22,119 bases of DNA from Cerioporus squamosus. Its lineage: Eukaryota; Basidiomycota; Agaricomycetes; Polyporales; Polyporaceae. A model generated the notes under the pieces. It was not told the DNA's origin. It did no database searches and saw nothing but the letters and a program-made list of their open reading frames with translations. The stretch lies in assembly GCA_022592435.1 (NCBI GenBank), contig JABYQS010000451.1:1-22119 (forward strand). Reading direction: 5' to 3'. Below are positions 11,466-20,132 of this stretch, in pieces (the first letter of the stretch is position 1; each line of letters begins with the position of its first letter). The translations under genes were made by a program, and so were the position numbers.

Positions 11466-11869
11466 ATGGCGACTCTGACCCGCATTCGGCCCTCCTTCCA
11501 AGTCGAGGACACCCTCGAGTCCGAGGTCGACGCCCGCCGTCCGCTACATCTCGACATACCGACACCGTTCCCCCGGGTAGCCTACTCAACGACGAGAGCG
11601 CAGGAGGAGCAGGTGGATGGCGTGTCTGTGCGTGTGGAAGCAGATGGGAGTGCGGTGGGCGGTGCGGACGCGTCGGCTGTCGCTGGGAGCTCGCGTGAGC
11701 AGGAGGCGAGTGCTGACTCGGTGAGTTGTCAGTCTCTGTCAAGGTTCCTTGCATCGGTGCTCGTTGGGAATGGCGAGAGAGAGGGTGTACACGTCGAGGC
11801 CACATCGTGCTCGCTGTTTAGGCGGTGCAACAGTCGCGAAGTGCAGCAGATGATTGCATCCGACCTTGA
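11466..11869 (+). CDS. Hypothetical small protein, two exons (tentative)
   Basis: ATG at 11466 opens an 85-codon exon with strong G/C third positions, ending at a good donor (TCG|gtgagt, 11721). An acceptor at 11820-11821 (ctgtttag) leads to a 16-codon second exon ending in TGA at 11867-11869, giving about 100 residues. The product is acidic and Glu/Ala/Ser-rich, with a basic start (MATLTRIRPSF) and no recognised domain. The unspliced frame also stays open to a stop at 11898-11900 (144 codons), so splicing is not forced by the sequence. The second exon lies in a tandem duplication. Not recognised; it could be a real small gene or the 5' part of a longer one. Confidence 0.35.
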
Positions 11870-11942
11870 TACATCCTTGGAGTTCTCGTTCGCGGTATAG
11901 GCGGCCTAACAGTGGCGAAGTGCAGAAGATGATCGCATCCGT
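11819..11942 (+). repeat. Tandem duplication, 79-bp spacing, over a candidate acceptor
   Basis: About 42 bp from 11820 (aggcggtgcaacagtcgcg...) recur from 11899 (aggcggcctaacagtggcg...) with about six mismatches. Both copies begin with an AG acceptor-like edge (tttag and tatag) followed by GCGG, so a candidate exon start has been duplicated. Confidence 0.75.
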
Positions 11943-12540
11943 CTCTTCACTGTGCAGGTCATCGTAAGGCTCTTCATTCTACTTTCTATCGCAGACCCAC
12001 GGAAGCTGCATACTTGGCGTCCATGATGTGCTCGAAGACTACCAGTCCGTCTAGAGCAGCGAGGGTATCCTCTCGCTGTCTTGTATGCAACTACGCGCCT
12101 TCATGGACGTCGAATAATGGTCATCTCTGGGAAGGCACACTCAGGGAGCTTCTTTTATGACAGGTAGTTTGCTTGTCTTCGGTGACAGGCATGCTGTTCT
12201 GCCTCTGATGTGGAAGGTGCATGGTATGGCGGTATGGCTGGACTCTCCCGTTGACCGATTACATACATGCTCTTGCGACGCGGAGATGTCAACTGCCGGT
12301 CATCTTCACCCCAATTTACGTGGATGAAGAGCTCCGCGCAGGCGCCGCAGTATACGGTGTCTGGTTTCCATCTATGACCCTTACGTTGGGCCGTACTCTG
12401 AGCTGCGCGCTGACCAACAACCCTAGGACGAACTCACATCATCCATTATAAGTGTTCAAAAGTCATGCCTCACGACCCTCAACGACCTCCTCTCAACCTC
12501 GTCCAACTGGCGACCCATCATCCCTGACCGCCGACATTCC
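11870..12540. other. Gap with possible exon fragments, no called gene
   Basis: After the duplicated block, a donor-like GCAG|gtcatc (about 11957) and an acceptor ending atcgcag (about 11993) bracket a possible short intron. One frame after it stays open for roughly 55 codons to a TGA near 12160. No product is recognised. An ATG at 12465 gives only a 20-codon frame. Its start resembles that of the ATG at 12541 (Pro/Leu-rich, 'PPLNL'), which suggests a leader or upstream ORF of the next gene. Confidence 0.3.
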
Positions 12541-14194
12541 ATGCCCTCTCCCCGAACGCCGCTCAACCTCTCCGCGCCACCCTCATTCGCTTCCCTCTCC
12601 CCTTCACCAGCGGCAGCGGCGACCCCCCTACAGACCCTCGTCCTGAACCTGCGTGCACAGGAGCCTGAGAATATGTCGGAGTGCTACACGTCTGACCTCG
12701 GGGACGAGCCTTCACTCGTTCGCGAGCTGCAGGCGCGGGTGGGACGTCTCGCAAGCACCCGGCTCACCTCTCACGACGCATCCATCGCCCGATCTTTGGT
12801 CGCCCTCGTGGCCCAGTTCAGCAGGCTCGCGGAGCTGCACCCGGCACCCGTGCGACCTGCCGCGCCGCCACGAACGATGTCTTGGGGTACCAGCCCAGCT
12901 GAAGCGTCGTCTTCTCTAGGTGGCGATTCGCTCGTCCACCTGCAGCGACAACTGAGTGACTTACAACTGGAACGTGTAGCGCGAGGCGCCCAGGAGGGTT
13001 CCTCGCGTCCGCCAGTACAGGCGGTCGAGACCGCGCTGCTCTGGACCCGTGTTGACCAAGAGTTTGACCGTATCCTGTCGTTGTGCTCTGAGGAGCAGCC
13101 TTCCAGCGCGGAGCTAGAAACGTTCCCGGAGAGCGAAACGGACCACCTGCCACCCGAATACGAGGCGGGCGAGTACAAGGATCCATTTGCGTCGGACGCC
13201 GACCTGCCGATGTACGAGGCAGGCGGGTACACGGGCGTCGCGGAGAAGGGTGGCGAGTCTTCGTCCGCCGCGCGCGACAGGGAGAGGGAGCCGTCTGGGG
13301 GGATAAGCGAGAAGATGCGAATGGATTTGGAGGCGGTCGCACTCGCGATCGACCGGTTGTACGTCGTCGCTCCGCAGCTGCACGACCAGCGCGTTGAGCT
13401 GAAGAAGAGCAAGCGCGAGCAGATGGAGCGGGCTCGGCTCGCGGGGCCCTCCAGGGAGAAGGCGCGGGAGAAGGTGAAGGTGCGCCCGGGGAAGGAGCGC
13501 GCACAAGACGACGAGGAGCTGGCGAAGATGGTCGAGCTCATCGGGAAGGCGAGCGAGCGGAAGCTCGTGGACCAGGCTGTCGTCCTGAATGGCGGCATGG
13601 AGGCGAAGCTGGCGCAGGCGAGGCAGCGCGATCAGGAGAAGGTGCGTCCGTTGACAGCCTCTCGCGTTCGCAGACTTACTGACTGCTCTGTGCTAGCACG
13701 AAGCGTTCGTGACGCGTCTGGCGCGCCATTCGGATGCAGGACGGCTGCATGCGCAGGATGCTGTCCTGCCCAAGAAGCGCACGAAGAATCCAGACGCGAT
13801 GCTTTCCTTGCCCGAGTTCATCCGCGAGGGTGTGCCAGATGGCATGCAGCTCAAGATGCAGATGGAGGACCCGAAGGCGTTGCTGAGCCTGCCGGACTTC
13901 ATACGCGAGCCCGTGCCCGAGCGGTTGCAGGGGCCGCCGTCGGCGTCACTCAGCCGGAAGAAGTCGTTCAAGGGTCTGAGGAGCAGGAGTATGTCGGCGC
14001 CGCCGTTGGCGTGGCTGTTGTCGTCATCTTCGACGTCCAGGTCGGGGTCGCCCAGCATTCCCGAGACGCCGGAAGAGAAGGACAAGGAGAAGGAGAAGAA
14101 GGAGAAGGAGCCGAGAAGAATGAGGCTGAGCAGGTCGAAGAGGCCAGGTTCCTCGAGTGGGATCGTGCCCTCGTCATCATGGCAAGGTCAGTAG
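12541..14194 (+). CDS. Uncharacterised charged protein with coiled-coil-like segment
   Basis: Two exons, 12541-13641 and 13697-14194, joined in phase, give 532 residues. The N-terminus is low-complexity (Pro/Ser/Ala). A helical region (about 45-105) follows, then an acidic stretch with two related motifs, PPEYEAGEY and PMYEAGGY. A strongly charged helical segment covers about residues 257-345 (MDLEAVALAIDRLYVVAPQL, then Lys/Glu/Arg-rich, then 'ELAKMVELIGKASERKLVDQ'). The second exon holds two near-repeats, 'LSLPEFIREGVPDGM' and 'LSLPDFIREPVPERL', a Ser-rich stretch and a Lys/Glu run. I do not recognise a named family. PPEY matches the WW-binding PPxY pattern, but that is only a motif match. 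It ends 35 bp before the next gene and can also be spliced in frame into it (intron 14187-14236); I favour two genes. Confidence 0.7.
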
Positions 14195-14229
14195 CCTGCA
14201 TCATCCCTTCGACGTGAAGCTCATCTGAG

Positions 14230-16074
14230 ATGATAGGGACCGCTGGCCTCGACGTGCACTATGTTGCCGAATACCACGAGACGCTACAGCATGTGCTGGT
14301 CTTCCTGAGCGTCCAGGGCATGATCCCAGGCGCGAACCTGGAAGCGGAGGTAGTCCCTGTGTCAGACTCTTCCTCAGCCGATGAGCGGAGCCGCCTCATG
14401 CTGAAGTGTGGCGCGTCGACGTCTCCTCTGCTCGCCCTCCCTGCACCTGTCTCGCCAGGCGTCAAAGACGTGAAAGTGACCGGGCAGTACTACGAGGTCA
14501 AGCTCCCCGTCACCGCCGCGCCTGCATCCCCCCTCGACGGCCCCCCAGCGCTCCTCGACGCCACACAGCTGTCCTCCTTATCCCCTACCTCCTTCGTCTG
14601 CGCGTCCTGCTCGCTGCCGCTCGTCCAGGCGTCCAGATTGCACGAGTACCGCGATCTTCCCTCGGAGCACTGGGCGGAGCTCGTCGATGCGTGGATGTGC
14701 CACGCCGACCAGCGGCTGCACGAGCATGTGAAGAAGCACTCGGCGCAGGGGTTCTGGCCGCAGGAGGGCGAGGCACTCGTTGGGGGAAGTTATGTTCTGT
14801 TCGAGGCGTCTGCGACTGTGCAGAGCAACCTTTGGCCGGCAAATGACGATGACCATAAGGTGAGTGCCGTCACTGTTACTCTCTATCTAATGAGCGACCC
14901 CCGTACCATCGCCATGTGCGTTGTTTCGAATCCGCGCCCACTTACGGGCGACCACATATCTATTCCGTGCGGCACTCAGAGTGAATGGACGAAAAGAAGG
15001 TCGACGCTGGCTTTTCTACCAGCGGCCGTTTGTCACGTCAGCGGATGCGCGCTGCGGTGCCCTCGAGAGCCCTCGCAGGTTCTGGGGAGGTGCGTAGTGT
15101 CGTGCCTGTTGGCGTGGCTGCGGCAGGAATGCGATTCCTTTGGCTGATACAAAACGTCCGAGATCGATGGGATGCGCTTGCGTCCCTGCTGCTTGCTCAA
15201 CAACTCTCGTGTGGTTAAGAACACTGTCGCGGGAGCTACATGCGAGGGCACAATCCTTTTCATTTTGCTGATACCGCTTTTCCTGCTCACTTCACCTGTC
15301 TCTAGCTAGAGAACGATGGCTGACGATCGTCTTGAGTAGCATGACGATGGGTGGCGACGCACCCGCTGTATTTGCGGTGCCATTATCGGCCGTTGTCAGG
15401 AGCGGCCTTCCCAGGATGGCGCGGGCCCCATGGTCTATCGCCTCGCAAAGTACGCGGTGCGGCCTATGAGCGGCACGTCCGAGTGAGTCCTCCGTCAGTT
15501 TCCTTGTTCTTTGACCGATTAGTTGACGCTTGCTTAGACCGTCACGCTTGCCGCTTACCGCGTTCATCGCGGAAGACATGAACGAGTTTGTTCATGCGCA
15601 TGCGACGTACCGCTTTGTCATCTTCGATGAAGAGGAAGAGCGACCTCGCATCCTGGTATGTTGTTCAGTATTCCGAGCTTGAGCTCTTGGTTCTGAACGG
15701 AATCTTTCAGGTGTGGCTCTTCAAACCGAGCATGCGACTCTCATACATCGTCCCAATGCAGTACGTGCTATCCAAGAGTGCTTCTATCCGGGCGGCGAAG
15801 GTGCTCTTCAAGATTCTCGACACGGCCTCGGCATATTCAGACCTGGACGGGTACGAGCTCATCGTGTACACGTTCGTTCCCATGTGTCCGATACTAACGG
15901 GCTCTTCTCAGGGTCCTGAAGCGATACCCCGGCTTTCCACAAGCGGAACACCTCTACTATCCCCGGGGCATCTGCCGCCGGCTTGGAGCGCTCCTCAAGG
16001 AAAGCAATACGGCATACCCAGAGAACATGCGCACAATGACCGGCCTCGACGTAGGCTGGCTCCAGCGCGCATAA
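14230..16074 (+). CDS. UBE3D/E2-binding (HECT_2-like) E3 ubiquitin ligase
   Basis: Related to human UBE3D (UBE2C-binding protein; HECT-like E3 domain), which accepts ubiquitin from an E2 and can auto-ubiquitinate. Exons are 14230-14859, 15340-15482, 15538-15655, 15711-15850 and 15912-16074, giving 397 residues, close to the roughly 390 of the human protein. The N-terminus (VHYVAEYHETLQHVLVFLSV) corresponds to the start of that family, supporting the ATG at 14230. Hallmarks are C124-x2-C127 (FVCASC), 'DLPSEHWAELVDAWMCH' with C157-H158, 'GWRRTRCICGAIIGRC' (C220, C222), 'YRLAKYAVRP', 'VWLFKPSMRLSY', 'SASIRAAKVLFKIL' and the C-terminal 'YPENMRTMTGLDVGWLQRA'. Three introns are 55-61 bp; the first is 480 bp (14860-15339) and flanked by a 9-bp repeat. 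Fusion to the upstream gene is possible but less likely. Confidence 0.88.
14843..15349 (+). repeat. 9-bp direct repeat flanking the long E3-ligase intron
   Basis: ATGACGATG occurs at 14843-14851, at the end of exon 1, and again at 15341-15349, at the start of exon 2. The 489 bp between the copies (14852-15340) contain the whole 480-bp intron. Joining across the two copies keeps the reading frame (N-D-D-G-W). This looks like a target-site duplication. No terminal inverted repeat or transposase fragment was seen. Confidence 0.55.
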
Positions 16075-17185
16075 CGACGATATCTCCCCACCATTTCCCA
16101 CCTCGCATACGACGTCGATCATTTACAGGCATCTTCGTGTACATATCTCGCAGTCTGGCGCGGGTTTAGACCGGTTCGTCCCTGCGCGCTGTTTGTTGTA
16201 TCTTCTTGTGTGAACATACCGTTGTACATGTGTTGATCTCAAATACTTACCACAGCTGGGCTCTTAGTCCGTAGAATAGGTTCATATGTTAGAGCGCGGT
16301 GCTGGCGCCTCATCCTTGTCATTTAGCATGCGCGAGGAGACCCGCATCCGATGGTCGATTCGCGAAGTTGTAATAAGCATCGTGTTGTCTTTGCATGTCC
16401 GCGGGTCTCGGGCACGGTCTCTCGCTGCGCCTGTGCGACCCCCTGGGATTATCCGGCGACAGAACGGGACTTCTGCGGCATGCCCTGGTCCCTGGACATG
16501 ACAACCAACGTGTACGTCGCAAAGCCGCCCGATGTCATTGGTTTTTACTGACAATTCGTTGACATTCATCGTAAATGACATGCCTTTTGATAGGAGATCG
16601 CAAGCGTCGTCAAGTGAATGTCCGTTTCACGACGGCGATCCGACCGGTCCTTGTGTGAAGTCGGGACATGCAGCAACATCCCCTGCGGGCGGGCGTTTCA
16701 CCCTGCTATCTCTGCGTGAACTCGTTCCAGGTAAGCTGTCATTGCCTGTCAACCATTCAGTGCACAAGAAAAGCTCGAGGTGCGCCGGCTGAATCATCAA
16801 TTGCAAAGGCCGGATGTCGACTCACGGTGGCTATAGAGGGATTGTCGATAGCTACAAGGATACATAGTTCCCAAACTGGTTCCGCCGCCGCTTCCAGGAG
16901 TGATGTTACTCTCACGTAGCGGGCGAGCCTCAGGGGGGAGGTCGGCAAGTGATACAGCCGTGGTAATGCCATTCCTCGGATTCCACGAGGGCACGTTCGC
17001 GTGATGTCGCTTCGGAGGCTTCTTTCTGGAGCTCTGCGCGACTGGTGATCTCACCCCTTCCGTCGCTCACGCATGTCTGTCATTGCACATTAGCCATACT
17101 GCGATCGGAGTCGCTGCTGGTATAAAGCCAAGTAGTTGCCCGTGAGTTCCCCCGTCCAGTTCGCCGTGACATTCCCTGATCGACG
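16075..17185. other. 1.1-kb intergenic stretch, no gene seen
   Basis: 3' flank of the E3 ligase gene and 5' flank of the P450. Open frames of 70-100 codons occur on both strands (for example 16282-16581 minus and 16532-16792 plus) without recognisable domains or splice structure. I found no repeats or RNA-gene motifs here. Confidence 0.45.
17121..17127 (+). promoter_or_regulatory. TATA box of P450 gene
   Basis: TATAAAG lies 65 bp before the P450 start codon at 17186. Its position fits a core promoter. Confidence 0.55.
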
Positions 17186-19572
17186 ATGTTGGCACTTCTT
17201 GCTCAGGCTGCGCTTATCTGCGGGACGAGCTGGTTGCTCTGGAAGGTTGTGCGGCAGTATGTCGTCAAGAGCACTCTCGACAACCTGCCCGGACCGCCCA
17301 GTCCGTCCTTCCTGTATGGTGAGTGGTGCTTGCAACTTTCGGAAATAACCTGCCCAATCCTCACGCCCGTCAATATGTAGGAAATCTGAAGCAGCTGTAT
17401 GACAAGAATGGCTGGGCATTTCACAAGGACCTAGGCGAGAAGTACGGACCAGCTGTCCTATTACATGGCAAATTCGGGGTATGGCACACTATCGCTACAT
17501 GGGCTATGCTCTTGGCGCAGTGCTAATCGGCTCGTTTCGCGTCCAGCGCAAGCTGCTGTATGTTTTCGACCCAAAGGCAATGCACACTATTGCTGTCAAG
17601 GAGCAGTACATCTATGATGAGGCGCAGTGGTGGCTCAGGTGCGTCCGGACAGTATGGGAATCAACCGCTGACGACTAAACGCTGTGACAGGATGAACCAT
17701 GCTACGCTCGGCCCCGGACTTCTTGCAACGACCGGTAAGCTCCATCCCTATAACTCCCTCCTTTTCACGTATAACTCCAGTACCACAGGCGATGAGCACC
17801 GCCGTCAGCGCAAGCTCCTGAATCCCGCTTTCAATATCAACCATATGCGAGAGATGATACCCATCTTCTACGAGGTAACGCACAAGGTTAGCTTTCCTCT
17901 GACATTGCGTTACTCGACGGACGCTGATGTTATCCTTCAGTTGCGGCAGGCAATCGAGAACAGCGTCTCGCATGGCGCGGCGGAGGTCAACATGGTCAAC
18001 TGGATGGGCCGTACAGCACTTGAACTCATGGGACAAGCGGGCCTAGGGTACTCCTTTGATCCGCTAGTCGAAGAGAGCCAGGATTCGTACGGCTCTGCGC
18101 TGAAGTTGTTCATGTGAGTAATGCAATCTTGCCGTAGATATTTGTATCCTGACCCGCACGCAGCCCCGCTCTGTACGCGCTCTCTGGGTACCTGCAATTC
18201 TACAACTACCTTGAAGCAATGATTCCTGCGCCTCTGAGAAGGAAGGTGGCGGAATGGCTGCCGCATGAGAACTTCCAGAAGTTCCGTAAGATCGTGGACA
18301 CCATGCATGATCAATCCGTGCACATCTACCGCGAGAAACGCGCTGCACTCGAGCGAGGCGACGAGGCGCTGAAGCAACAGCTCGGAGAGGGCAAGGACCT
18401 CATGTCAGTTTTGTGTGAGTCCTTTACTGACATAGCGCAACGACGTCGATGCTGAGCTTCTCACAGTACGAGCAAACATGGCTGCTGACGCAGAGGACCG
18501 ACTTCCTGAGGACCAGCTCATTGGACAGATGTCGTAAGCTCAATATCCATCTGGGCTGAGTCGGTAGACCAAGATGCTTCCACCAGGACACTCACGATCG
18601 CTGCAATGGACACAACCTCGAACGCACTATCGATCACTTTGTACCTCCTAGCAAAGCATCCCGAAGCACAAGCCAAGCTCCGGCAAGAGATTATGGACGC
18701 AGCAGGCTGGCGGAAAGGACCTCGGATACGATGACCTGATCTCTTTGCCGTACCTGGACGCCGTGTGCCGTGAGACGCTACGTCTGTGAGTACTTCGACA
18801 TTACCGTTTTGTCGCATACGCCTGAGTTGACCGATTTGTATGTCCTCAGACATGCGCCTGCTCCGTTCAGGTTCCGGGAGTGAGTGTGAGAACCAGAAGA
18901 GTTCAGGAGGATGTTTCTGACTACCATTCCCTTCCCACAGGACGCGGGAGGCTGTCGTACTTCCCCTGTCGGAGCCCGTTCGCGGACGGGACGGAAAGAT
19001 GATCACTGAGATCCCTCTGCCGAAGGACACGACGGTTTTGGTTGGAGTCATCTCGTCGAACACCAACAAGGCGCTATGGGGAGAGGATGCATATGAATGG
19101 AAACCCGAGCGCTGGCTTTCCCCGCTTCCTGAGGCAGTCGCAGAAGCCAAGATTCCTGGTGTCTACTCAAACCTGTTCGTCTTGCCCACTGGTCCCCTCG
19201 GCGATCTTTAACTGACACGCACGGACAGGATGACATTCTGGGGCGGTGGTCGCGCTTGCATGTAAGTGATACGCTGTTTGAGGTGGATCTACATCCGTGT
19301 CTGACAAATGGCTGACCGTCCACGTAGTGGCTTCAAATTCTCGCAACTGGAGATGAGTACGTCGTAACCCCTTTGTGCTCGCTGTCTACCCGTCCGTTCC
19401 TCTGACGTACACCGCTTACACAGAGGTCGTCTTGTCGGTGCTGCTCTCGACGTTCAAGTTCGAGCTCACGGAGAAGCCTGTTCACTGGAACCTCGCTGGA
19501 GTGGTGTACCCTACCGCCGGAACAGATCCAAGGCCGGCACTTCCCATGAAGATCTCGCTTGTCAAGGGGTAA
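17186..19572 (+). CDS. Cytochrome P450 monooxygenase (frame break in exon 9)
   Basis: A membrane-anchored haem monooxygenase of secondary or xenobiotic metabolism; the substrate cannot be told. Fourteen exons: 17186-17318, 17381-17478, 17547-17638, 17691-17734, 17789-17886, 17941-18113, 18164-18414, 18467-18533, 18587-18785, 18850-18879, 18941-19174, 19229-19261, 19328-19356 and 19424-19572, about 540 residues. It has an N-terminal anchor helix (MLALLAQAALICGTSWLLW), the proline hinge LPGPPSP, an R-Q-R-K-L-L-N-P-A-F segment, the I-helix A-A-M-D-T-T (near 18600), ExxR (E-T-L-R, 18772-18783), P-E-R-W and the haem loop F-W-G-G-G-R-A-C-I-G with Cys at 19257-19259. All junctions are in phase except inside exon 9: between about 18699 and 18714 one extra base puts the conserved downstream frame (KDLGYDDLISLPYLDAVCRE) out of register and leads to TGA. 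All other hallmarks are intact, so this is a recent inactivating lesion or a sequencing error. Confidence 0.88.
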
Positions 19573-20132
19573 TAGCGTTCCACCGAGCTGTTCACGGACT
19601 CGATCATGTAGCGGGAATCAGTACATGATTAGTGTCGCACTGCAGAGTCATAAGTAGGCATTTATCACTAATGGTCACGGACTGCTCCTGTACGCGTGCA
19701 AACAGCATTGACACTGAACTTTGAACTTGAAGGCTCCAAGGGGTCTTCGAGCATATGTATAACAACGAAGTTGCGTTCGAAAGCGACATTGTCTTAGAGA
19801 GAGGAACAGATAGAGACAGAGAGAAACCGCTACAGCTAGCAAAGTGGTGACGGCAGACACAGGATGGGATGGATGGTATATACGTACGCTAATGTGCCGA
19901 GAAACGAATAAGATACTGGGTAGCTAGTGACCAAACATTGTTCGGTGCTTCTACATCGACCCCATGAGATACCGTAGCCCGAAGCCCGACGCCCATCGCC
20001 CCTCCCACATTACCTACAGCCCGACCCGACCCGTGCCAGTTTTACCACCAAAGATAACCTTATATCTCAGAGCCAAACAAGATACCACCCATCTTCATGC
20101 GCGCCGTTCCATGCCATTCCTTCCTTCATGGA
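19573..20132. other. Convergent 3' intergenic region
   Basis: The stretch lies between the ends of the P450 (+) and the Q-rich gene (-), so it should hold both 3' UTRs and transcription ends. A purine-rich GAGA run occurs around 19796-19826. No gene is seen. Confidence 0.45.

Noticed and set aside
14915..14940. T-loop-like string (gtttcgaatcc) suggesting a tRNA inside the long E3-ligase intron
   Set aside because: No matching T-stem, acceptor stem or anticodon arm could be folded around it.
14852..15340. Terminal inverted repeats of a DNA transposon at the ends of the putative insertion
   Set aside because: The two ends (accataagg… and the reverse complement of …gagtagc) do not match, so only the 9-bp direct repeat is reported.
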